Shown in pieces: positions 1 to 13,225 of a DNA stretch of 64,000 bases. The stretch is from NCBI GenBank assembly GCA_027886175.1, contig JAJNNQ010000045.1, positions 983,001 to 1,047,000 on the forward strand, written 5' to 3'. The translations under genes were made by a program, and so were the position numbers. How positions within the stretch are numbered: position 1 is the first letter of the stretch; every line of letters begins with the position of its first letter. The notes under the pieces are model-generated. The model saw only the letters and a program-made list of their open reading frames with translations, made no database searches and had not been told where the DNA came from. Origin of the DNA: Phylloscopus collybita (lineage: Eukaryota > Chordata > Aves > Passeriformes > Phylloscopidae).

Positions 1-3643
<3,643 letters not shown>

Positions 3644-4194
3644 TGAGTTCACAGCATCTCCATTGCTCAGAGCTCCCTGGATGCAGCAGGAGCTGTGCTT
3701 GGACACTCAGCTCCTCGTGGCACCTGAACCCAGAGTGCTCTTACATTGCTCTGGACTTCCTGAGTGACAGTGCCTCCAGAGTTTGAATTCTGACTCTGTA
3801 CCCTTTTGAGAGAAAAGAAACCAAAGGAGTGGCATGAACTCTGAGCAGCTTTTAATCAGCTGGGGAGCACAAAAGGCAGTATCTAGCAATGCCTGCTCTA
3901 CAGAAATGCATTCCAACCCACGGTCACAGTGAAAACTGCAGGACTTGGAAATTGCCTGATCCTTCAGCCTTGTTCTTCCCCAAAAAATGCCTGTTAGATC
4001 CCCAGATTGCAATTCCTGCATTTCCCCTTCCCTCCCTTTGCTGTTTCTTCCTCGTTGGGGATGAAGCACACTTGTGTGAGGCCTGGCTGTGCCTGGCTGC
4101 TGTTCTTAGGCAAGCTGCTGGAAAATATTGACACTTTATTACTTAGTGCCGACAGAAAACCAAAAATCAATCTCAGAGCATTTAAAAAGCTGTA

Positions 4195-4224
4195 ACCTGG
4201 CTGTTTGCCAGGTGACAGCCAGGT
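4195..4224. repeat. Perfect 10-bp inverted repeat (hairpin)
   Basis: ACCTGGCTGT at 4195-4204 and its exact reverse complement ACAGCCAGGT at 4215-4224 flank a 10-base spacer. The spacer itself contains CCAGG, giving an alternative shorter fold. The arms are too short for a microRNA precursor. Confidence 0.7.
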
Positions 4225-6380
4225 AATTATGCCAATACTTAGACTGGAGGTGTTTTCTGCACTTTCAGACTCCCAGAACTGCCTGTTCCTGTTGTTTGTG
4301 TTTCAGAACTGCTCAGATGTTGTGATTTTCCCAAAAGCACATTTTCCCCTTGTGGTGGCTGGTGCCTTCGTGCCCAGGTGTGTGTCACAGCTGGAGCTGG
4401 GGCTCTCCCAAAGGAGAGGGTTGGGTTCAGCTGCTGGGCTCAATCCCCCATAACGAGACAGGGCCACCCAGAGGCATTCCACGGGTTTTTCTTTTCATTA
4501 TCAGTCCCAGTGAAAGCAGAGACATAAAAAGTAGTAACACTCACACCGTTACCACAAAAAAACCAAAGTTCTCTTTCTTCCAAAGCCTTTTAAAAGTTTT
4601 TTTCAGCCAACAGGCTGATGCTAAAAGCTTCCAAGGTTCTACTGAAGCCAGTCACCACACACTGCAGGTGCACCCCACAGCACACAAGAGCTGCTTGTTC
4701 TGTTTTTTTCACAGCTCAAAGACTTCCTACACTCCAGATATTTCAAAACCTGAAATTCAACTCTGTTTCAAACTTCTCTCTATGTAAACTTACTGTAACC
4801 TTGTAAAAGCTCTCTGCTTTTTCAGTCCCCAGGGTGTAACCCCTTTGCATGGTCTCTGCTGGTGCTGGGGAGGGAAGAGGCTTTCACAGAATGTTCTGGG
4901 CTGGGGCATCAGGAGCAGCCCTGCTGGGCCCTGGGGTGCAGGCACACGAGTTTGAGCTGTGCAGGGTTAAGGCTGCAGAATGATCAGGGCTGATGTAATC
5001 TGAGACGTTGGGGTTTCTCTTCTCTCCCTACTTAATTGAAAAGATAAAAGGTTTCCTCCCCAGTGGCTCCAGAAGCTCTCCTCACGTGTGCCCACCATCC
5101 CTGATTGCTTTATTATCAGGTGATATAGTGGCAAAACGCAGCTCGGGAGGACAAAAATAGATCCTGCTGGCACTTGCTACAAATCAGCTCGCTCTCTTCA
5201 TTTCCATTAAAGATGAGGAAAAGCCCATTTTGCAGCAGCACAGAATCCTGTGCTCAAAGGTCACAGACAGCCTGTGGAGTCCTCAGGAGATGGCATTTGC
5301 AAGGCAACAGGTGTGGGGATGATGGGGAGAGAGGAGGCAGGGATGGATGGATGGCAGCAGTCCCTGGGTCCCTGGCACTCTGGGAATAGTTTAACCTTCC
5401 TTGCACTGCCTGCAGTGCCAGGGAAAAGGAGCTCCAGGGCATTGCAGACCTCCAGGTCTCTGTCGTGCTTCACTTTGTGCTGAGGAAACGATGGTTCAGG
5501 TGTTCAGGTGTTCAGGTGCAGCCCTTTGGAGGCATCCAGCTTTGATTAGTTTGGTACTTCACTCGTCCCCATGCTCCTTGCTAAGCCTGCTTGTAATTTG
5601 CAAATTTCAAATTAAAAGAAAAAAGAAAGTAAATTCTCCTCTTCCATTTAGAAAGAAGCAGAATGCAAATAACGTGTTGTGTTATCTCTCTGGGTTTGGA
5701 GACAGGTAATTTGAGGTAGTTTTTTACTGTCTTCTTAGCAGAGCATGTAATTTCATGTATAGAAGCACCAAACAGAAGTGCTCTGGAATATTTCCATTGC
5801 AGGTGAATCTTTCAAAAGAACGATTTTCCTGCTTGCACGTTAGGCAGAGCTTTGGTTTTTTTAAAGGGCTGGCACCTCCTTGGCATCCCATGGAATGGGA
5901 TGTATGTAACAAGCTGCATGTTTAAAATGGCATTTGGCTGAAAGCTGTGTTCTGGTGTGTCCTGGCAATTATCCAAGCAGGGCTGACCCCAGACCCATTC
6001 TCCTCTTGCCAAGGAACGTGCTCCTGTCCCCAGACCCATCAGACACATTTTGGCTTCTGGGAGCTCCTATTTCTGGCAGTCCTATTAAATAAATTGTATC
6101 CAAAACCTCAACACCAATTTAACATTATTCCTTCTAGATAATTCATTGTTTCAACCTGCTCCTGATGCTCTTCTTAAAACTTTAACGAATATGTTGTCAG
6201 GAAGTAAATTGTTCTACTTAGCATCAGCTATTAAATAAATAAAATCAACCGTGGCAGAGGCTAGTAATTATAAAGGAAACTTTTTTGTGTGTGTGTGTGT
6301 GTTACAATTATTTCTAATAATTACAGGGATCAGCTGTCACGGCAGTGGCTGTCACTGTTGGATTTTATAAATACCCAGGG

Positions 6381-6450
6381 CATTAATGCCCTTACAAAAA
6401 CACATTAATGCCCTTATAAAAACACATTAATACCCTTATAAAAACACATA
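6381..6450. repeat. Three-copy 22-bp tandem repeat
   Basis: CATTAATGCCCTTAYAAAAACA occurs at 6381, 6403 and 6425, with single-base differences between copies. It lies in an AT-rich block. Confidence 0.9.
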
Positions 6451-8558
6451 CCTGAAACATTTCATGGTTAAAGTGTGCTGCTCATGTGCTGCTGGGTGTG
6501 CAGCTCAGGCTCAGCTACCACAGCTCCCAGTGGGCTGCTGGGGGGGATACTGGGGCTGTTGCAGCCTCCTCTCCCCATGACCTGGCAATGAGGGTGTTCT
6601 GGGGTGAAATCCATGCTTTTCTGCAAGGTAGCAGTTTGGTGTCAGGGGATCTGCCTTTGGCTGGGGCTGGGCTCTGCCTGGCAGAGAAGCTGAGAAGTGC
6701 AGGATCACACCAGCCAGAACCCTCTGTCCTGCTCAGATTCAATGAGGGAATATTCCTAAAGACTTCCACTGACAGCTTTATGAAAAAGAAGAAGATGTCT
6801 AGAGAGTAGATAAAAGCTTTTACCTTCCTAATTCATAGCTTTTAAATTGCAATTACAGTATTCGGCAAGTTTTCAAATATTTAATTAAAATGTTACCCAG
6901 TGCTGAAAAGGAGCCTTTTTAAATCAAAATGATTAGTGAATCACAGATGAAACCTACTGCTAAGAAAGGATCACTGTGATGCCAGCAAGCATTTTCTTTT
7001 CAGAAATAGACTCATTGCTTCCTGAAATTCAACCGGTCAAGGGCTTGAAATTCCCCCCCAGAAAACAGACTTGCCATTCCCCCAGTAACGTCTCAGCTCT
7101 GACCTGGAGTCACCTTTCCTGAAAACAGCCATCCCAGGAGATGTCAGGGTGCCAGCTGATGTCTCCTGCCGTTGTTGTCCCGGTGTTTGTGCCCTGGGAG
7201 TGCTTTGTTCCCAGTCTCAGGGGGTGCACGCCAGGGTTTGGCTGGTTCTGGGGTTTTTGTTGGGCAGGGCTTGTTCTCTGCAGGGGCACACACACATTAG
7301 CCCTGTGACTCAGTGGTGCATCCAGATCTTCCTGCTGCTCTCTGGTTTCAGACTGAGGAGACTCTTCCCTGATGGCTGAAATTGTGCCTGCCAGTGCCCA
7401 TGACTAAACTGCTCACGGGGACTGCTTTTCATCCCATGGCTTTTCTTCTGAGCCCTTGGGTTTATCTGTTGCTTCTGTTATTAGTTCAAACTTCTTTATG
7501 GACAGTGCCTTCCCAACTGATACCATCAGCACATCTGGGCAGCAGTCTGTTCCAGGGTCACTACTGACAGCACTAAAAACACAGGTTTGTGGTTTTTTTT
7601 TTTTTTTCCCTGGGTTGTTTCTGGGGTGTTGTATCAGTCTGATCCTGGAATATTGCCGTGGCAGTGCAGAGGAACAGATTGTCTGACTGACTGTGGCTCT
7701 TCCAGCTTTGCCTGGATCCAGAATCCTCTCTTAGGGATTGGTTCTCGTGCTCAGACACCTTCCACTGGAAGGACTTTGTGCTGCAGAGCTTGTTAATCAA
7801 TCTGTGTGCAGTGTGGGAGTCAGGTTAGATCCCGTTCCACATCCTGATGGCTGCAGTCAGCCCGTGCAGCTGATGGGTGAAGTGTTTCACTAGCATGTAA
7901 GAATCTCTGCTGCTTCAGGAATTAATTGAATCACAGGGGTCTGCAGCAGCTACAAGACATTTTTCCCACCTGCAGATGTTAATTATTTAGGCTTGCTCAG
8001 AGCTTGTGGCCTTGGCACCTCTCAGCACCCAAGTGATGGCTGTGGCAGTGCCCTGGGTGTGACAGTGCTGGTGTCCCCAGGGGTCTGTGTTCAAGCAGGG
8101 CACATCCCTGCAGTGGGGCTGATTTCAGGGCTGGTTTCCCAGTGGAGCTGTCTGGAAACAGGCTTGGTTTGCTCTTCAGCTCCCTGCTCTTGCTGCTCTG
8201 GCCTCGCTGTGGCAGGCTCCTGCTGTGCCCCTGCTGAGGCAGGAGAGCTGTGTGGCCACCAGCAGGGCACTGGGCTCTGTGTGCAGAGAGTGGGATCAGG
8301 GAATGGTGCAGGCACTTGGCAGCTGAGCACGCCTGATCCCCAGCATCCAGCAAATGCCATGTTCCTTGGATCTTTCCTTCCAGAATTAATGACGACCCTG
8401 GGGTCCTTAACATTTGAAATCCCAGGCAGGAGCTCCTTCCCTGCACAATGAGACATTGTGGGGACGTGTGGAGCGTGCAGTGAAGGAATAACTGTTCCTT
8501 GCAACATCACACACACCTTTGGCTCCTGCAGCTCCCAGGCAGGGAAAGCCAGCAGGCA

Positions 8559-8594
8559 CACCTTGGGCTCTCAGAGCCTCCCAGGGGCTGCACC
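8559..8594 (+). repeat. 36-bp direct repeat, outer copy flanking the telomere-like array
   Basis: These 36 bases, beginning CACCTTGGGCTCTCAGAGCC, are identical to 9266-9301 on the other side of the array and to 11283-11318 in copy B. They are therefore an extra piece of the LTR-like element lying just outside the array. Confidence 0.85.
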
Positions 8595-8601
8595 GTGGCC
8601 T

Positions 8602-9471
8602 TGGGGTGGCTAACCCAAACCTCAACCCTAACCCCAACCCCAACCTAAACCCCAACCCTAACCCCAACCCCAACCCTAACCCCAACCCAACCCCAACCCC
8701 ATCCTAACCCCAACCCAACCCCAACCCTAACCCCAATTCGAAACCTAACCCCAACCCAACCCTAACCCCAACCCCAACCCAACCCTAACCCAACCCCAAC
8801 CCAACCCTAACCCCAACCTCAACCCCAACCCTAACCCCAACCCTAACCCCAACCCAACCCCAACCCCAACCCCAACCCTAACCCCAACCCTAACCCCAAC
8901 CCCAACCCAACCCCAACCCTAACCCCAACCCCAACCCTAACCCCAACCCTAACCCCAACCCCAACCCCACCCTAACCCCAACCTAAACCCCAACCCAACC
9001 TCAACCCCAACCCTAAACCCAACCCTAACCCCAACCTCAACCCCAACCCAACCTCAACCCCAACCCTAAACCCAACCCTAACCCCAACCTCAACCCCAAC
9101 CTCAACCCCAACCCAACCTCAACCCCAACCTAAACCCCAACCCCAAACCCAACCCCAACCCTAATCCCAACCCCAACCCCAACCCAACCCCAACCCCAAC
9201 CCTACCAGGGGCTGCACAAGGTTAAGAGAACGAGGTGGGTGTTCATTGAAGGCCTTCAGTAGCTGCACCTTGGGCTCTCAGAGCCTCCCAGGGGCTGCAC
9301 CCAGGCTGGGTGATGGTCACCAGCTTTTCACACTTTTGGTCCATGTGCATGTCAGGGGTTCATCCTCCAATTACAGCTTCAGGTAACAAAGTCACTTACT
9401 CCAAGTTTGCCCCCCCAGTTCACTTTTGCTTCCATCCCTCAAGGCCTGGGACTGTCAGGTGTCCTTGATTC
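8602..9471 (-). mobile_element. LTR-like element carrying a telomere-like array (copy A)
   Basis: Read on the minus strand, 9471 to 9204 matches copy B at 11488-11221 with only a handful of differences, and is recognisably related to the LTR-like copy at 46650-46986. Shared landmarks are the block around CTGGTGACC, a GGGTGCAGCCC block, and GGCCTTCAATGAAC, where the related copy has a good AATAAA. After these comes the telomere-like array, then AGCCACCCCAAGGC, which resembles the last bases of the related LTR. No coding capacity. The LTR identity is inferred from structure; family name and exact ends are not known. Confidence 0.6.
8611..9203. repeat. Telomere-like CCCTAA/CCCCAA tandem array (~590 bp)
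   Basis: The array is almost uninterrupted, made of CCCTAA, CCCCAA and CCCAA units with occasional CCTCAA variants, and is C-rich on the + strand. The G-rich minus strand (TTAGGG/TTGGGG) has dense runs of three to four G, so quadruplex formation is expected. It is not a pure vertebrate TTAGGG tract; TTGGGG-type units are at least as common. It lies inside the copy A LTR-like element. Confidence 0.95.
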
Positions 9472-10956
9472 CCAGGACAGGAATTGTGTGTGAGTAAAAT
9501 GGGAGAGCAGCAGTCCAGTCCCTTTCTGCCACTGTCACCACAGGCTGATGGGAAGGGATCCTGATGAAGTTGGTGCTGTGGACAGGAGGTTGGAAATGTC
9601 AGGTTTGCAGTGAGTGAGCAATGCTGGGATCAGCTGGACAGCAGCAAGCAGCAGCCTGGCTCTGAGAGGGCAGTGAGTGATGAGGGCTGGGGCTGCCTGG
9701 CAGCACAGCTGCCCACAGCCAGGGTTTGATGTGCAGCAGGGAAAATTGGGCTCCTCAGGGAAGCAGGAGAAAGCACAAGGGCATTTGTCTTAGGAATTAA
9801 AGCCCAAGAAAAATGGCTTTGCATAAGGGCTGCTGTTCCTTCTGAGGTGTGAGTTACATGTGTTTGCTTGGATTGGACACGTGTGGTTGGACTGGGTTTG
9901 AGACAAGGCCAATCCTTCACCCTGACAATCCCTGTGCTGCTCTGGAGCTAGGAAATGTAGAAGCAGCAGGAAAACGGGGCAGATCTGAATTTAGAGCAGG
10001 TTCCACCAGAACTTCTCCCTCCTTTGTGACAGTGGGCACAAGGTTTAGAAGTCCTGACCTGTTTTCACACTGCTGTAAAACCACTGTTATTACAAATGTT
10101 CTGAGTTTAAAATAGAGAATTTGGTGGTGAATCGAGTTTTCAGAAGGAAGGTCTTGTAATTATTTTATAATGGGATAATTTTTGTGGAGCCAGTTTCAGC
10201 CAGCTGGAAGGGACCTCATTTTTGGTAGGAAAGTGCTCTGAGTGACTTTCAAGTCAGGATGTCATGAGAAGTCTCACACTTGGTGCCCACAATGACCAGT
10301 ATTCACTGGAAATGCTGTGCCACCTCGTTTGGATTGTTCTTCCAACACCTTTATATCTTTGTGATAATCAGACTCAATATTAAGGAAATTTCAAAAGTTG
10401 TTTGTGGTTTTTTTTGCTGTTGTTGAAAAAAAGCCAGACCAGATATGGTGTTTATTTACTTTTATTGAAATACAGTCAGATTGGGTTTATAAAAAGCAGA
10501 TTAGTGCCTTCTGTTCCTCTTTTGTTTCCTGTCTGTTTTCAGTCCAGCATCTCCTAACACAGCACTGCCACACAGTGCAGCAGCAAATGTTGCAAAATAG
10601 TCTGTAAAGCTGGCTGCTGTATTGTTTTCACTGAAATGCAGAGTTTCACAGAAGGTTTTCTTCTTGGCTCGGGTTTGGCACGTGAGGATCCAGAATTTAC
10701 ACTGACTGGAGCATTCCTTGGTACAGATATTCCCTGAGGTGTCCCTGTGCCCCTCCCTGCTGTGAGAGCAGCTCCAGCTCCAGCTGCCCTCCCTCCCCAC
10801 AGAGATCTGGGGCTGTGACCTGGGGCTTGGACGCCCCAGAGTGGGGAACCACATCCCTCTGGGGACCTCTGAGTGTCACCATCTCCGTGGCAGTGGTGTC
10901 CTGTGTGCCCAGATGGGATTTCCCATGTTCTCCCCTGTGCCAAACATGCCTGGGAC

Positions 10957-11488
10957 TGATGCCTTGGGGTGGCTAACCCCAACCTCAACCCCAACCCCAA
11001 CCTCTGCCCTAACCCCAACCTCAGCCCTAACCCCAACCTCAGCCCTAACACCGACCTCAACCCCAACCCCAAACTCAACCCCAACACCAAACTCAACCCC
11101 AACACCAAACTCAATCCCAACACCAAACTCAACCCCAACCCTAAACCCAACCCTAACCCCAACCTCAGCCCCACCCTCAGCCCTAACCCCACCCTCAGCG
11201 CCAACCCTAACCCCAACCCTACCAGGGGCTGCACAAGGTTAAGAGAACGAGGTGGGTGTTCATTGAAGGCCTTCAGTGGCTGCACCTTGGGCTCTCAGAG
11301 CCTCCCAGGGGCTGCACCCAGGCTGGGTGATGGTCACCAGCTTTTCACACTTTTGGTCCATGTGCATGTCAGGGGTTCATCCTCCAATTACAGCTTCAGG
11401 TAACAAAGTCACTTACTCCAAGTTTGCCCCCCCAGTTCACTTTTGTTTCCATCTCTCAGGGCCTGGGACTGTCAGGTGTCCTTGATTC
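10957..11488 (-). mobile_element. LTR-like element carrying a telomere-like array (copy B)
   Basis: This has the same structure and orientation as copy A, about 2 kb away. The 268-bp body 11221-11488 aligns to 9204-9471 without visible gaps and with few substitutions. Its array-distal end reads AGCCACCCCAAGGCATCAG on the minus strand, which matches the end of the LTR-like copy at 46650 closely. I take TGATGCC at 10957 as one terminus. The two copies could be separate insertions, two LTRs of one element, or a local duplication. Confidence 0.6.
10974..11220. repeat. Telomere-like array, degenerate (~250 bp)
   Basis: Units are CCCTAA, CCCCAA, CCTCAA, CCTCAGCCCTAA and ACCAAACTCAACCCCA. It is shorter and more diverged than the 8.6-kb array, with its own higher-order units (for example repeated CCCCAACACCAAACTCAA), suggesting amplification independent of the first copy. 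Confidence 0.9.
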
Positions 11489-11811
11489 TGCTCTGGCCTG
11501 GCTCCAGAGCATCCTCACCCTCACCTGGGGCTGTGCTCTCCCCTGGCTGCCCAGCTCATCACTGGTGTGCCTCTGAGGAGATTTCTCCCTTTTGGCATCA
11601 TGAGGGGCAGGCTGCCTGAATTGATTCCCTTCAGATGAGTTTTGGATAAAGCATTGCTGAAAGAGTATCTGTCCCTGCTGAAACAGATCATCACCTCTGT
11701 GGTGCTGCTGGAGCAGAGCAGGCTGGGATCTCTCTTTCCAGCCTCCTGACATTATTTTTAGATGTGTTTCCTAATTTTGAGATTTTGAGGTACTGTTTGG
11801 GGGCTTCCTTC

Positions 11812-11833
11812 TTTTTTTTTTTTTTTTTTTTTT
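11812..11833. repeat. Poly(T) tract
   Basis: About 22 consecutive T bases within a T-rich stretch. Comparable long homopolymers are poly(T) 24435-24461 and 44946-44970 and poly(A) 44714-44730 and 63481-63499. Any of these may be retroposon tails, but no attached retroposon body was recognised. Confidence 0.85.
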
Positions 11834-12280
11834 CTTCTGGGGATTTAAGATTTTGAAATTATTTATTTACGAGCCATGAAAATCTCCCCAAAATGGATTT
11901 TAACAAGTGTGTAATTGGATAATTTGACAACTGGTAAGCTGAAGCCCCAGAGATCAGGAATTACACTTCACCACAGAATAGCGGTTCTTCATGTAGAATT
12001 AATTAGATTTCCTCTAGATTACAAGTAGGAAGAAGAGTAGTCAATTAAGAGAATTATTCCCTGCCTTTTCCATCCTTCTTCCAGCCAGTGGTTTTAAGAA
12101 TTCCCTTTCCTGTGTGAGATGTCCTCAGGGGCAGGACACCAGTCAGGGACCAGGGGCAGTGGCCTGAGGGTGGCCAGGACTCAGGAGAAGTGGCAGCTGT
12201 TGTGTGTCCCCCTCTGAGGGGCTGATTGTCCACGGAGCCTGGGGAGAGGCCCCCGGGGCCAGGCTCTGGTGAGAGCAGCA

Positions 12281-12306
12281 GGAGGAGGAGGAGGAGGAGG
12301 AGGAGG
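12281..12306. repeat. GGA trinucleotide microsatellite
   Basis: Eight to nine GGA units form a pure purine tract about 130 bp before the GAT-rich minisatellite. Confidence 0.9.
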
Positions 12307-12435
12307 GTGGTGCTCCCAGCAGCACTGCAGCCTCAGGCAGGCTCCCTGCTCCCCAGCTGGGGTGGTGCAGGGGCTGTGGGGCTGAAAACAGAAATTGTAA
12401 TTCCTGCTTCTGCTGGGCCGTGCCCAGCCAGGGCA

Positions 12436-13167
12436 TGGGGGTGCTGGGGCAGGCAGGGATGATGATGGTGATGATGGTGCTGGGGCAGGCAGGGATGATG
12501 GTGGTGATGGTGATGGGGCAGGCAGGGATGATGATGGTGATGGTGCTCAGGCAGGCAGGGATGAAGGTGTTTGGGCTGGCAGGGATGATGATGGTGATGA
12601 TGGTGCTGGGGCAGGCAGGGATGATGATGAAGGTGCTTGGGCAGGCAGGGCTGCTGCTGCTGCTGATGGTGTTTGGGCAGGCAGGGATGATGATGATGAT
12701 GGTGATGGTGATGGTGCTCAGGCAGGCAGGGATGAAGGTGTTTGGACAGGCAGGGAGGATGATGATGGTGATGCTTGGACAGGCAGGGATGGTGATGATG
12801 ATGATGATGGTGATGGTGCTTGGACAGGCAGGGATGATGATGATGATGGCAGTGAAGGTGTGTGGGCAGGCAGGGATGATGATGATGATGATTATGATTA
12901 TGATGATGCTGGGGCAGGCAGGGATGATGATGAAGGTGCTTGGGCAGGCAGGGATGATGATGATGATGGTGATGCTTGGACAGGCAGGGATGATGATGAT
13001 GATGATGATGGTGATCAGGCAGGCAAGGATGAAGGTGTTTGGGCAGGCAGGGATGATGATGATGATGGTGATGCTTGGACAGGCAGGGATGATGATGATG
13101 ATGATGATGGTGATGCTTGGACAGGCAGGGATGGTGATGATGAAGGTGTTTGGGCAGGCAGGGATGA

Positions 13168-13199
<32 letters not shown>

Positions 13200-13225
13200 A
13201 TGATGGTGCTCGGGCAGGCAGGGAG
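12436..13225. repeat. GAT-rich minisatellite, about 22 units of 24-60 bp
   Basis: Each unit starts with a conserved GGGCAGGCAGGGATG core followed by a variable run of GAT/GGT triplets. I count 22 cores. Two units carry CTG/GCT expansions instead (around 12650 and 13168, the latter about seven CTG). Because units are built of triplets, the + strand stays open for 320 codons in one frame (Met/Gly/Gln-rich) and 185 codons in another (Asp-rich). These frames have no splice context or family resemblance and are judged non-coding. Confidence 0.95.

Noticed and set aside
4880..4975. CACAGAATGTTCTGGGCTGGG, possible reverse CR1 3' end
   Set aside because: Similarity to the CR1 terminal motif is too short and interrupted.
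10190..10215. CAGCTGGAAGGGACCTC, possible reverse CR1 3' end
   Set aside because: Only about 12 matching bases, without the terminal repeats.
8611..11220. Interpretation as a chromosome end or fusion point
   Set aside because: The arrays are internal, flanked on both sides by intron of one gene, mixed TTAGGG/TTGGGG in unit type, and lie inside an LTR-like element.
10554..11285. 243-codon reverse frame with Leu-Gly repeats
   Set aside because: Reads through the telomere-like array; the hexamer units keep the frame open.
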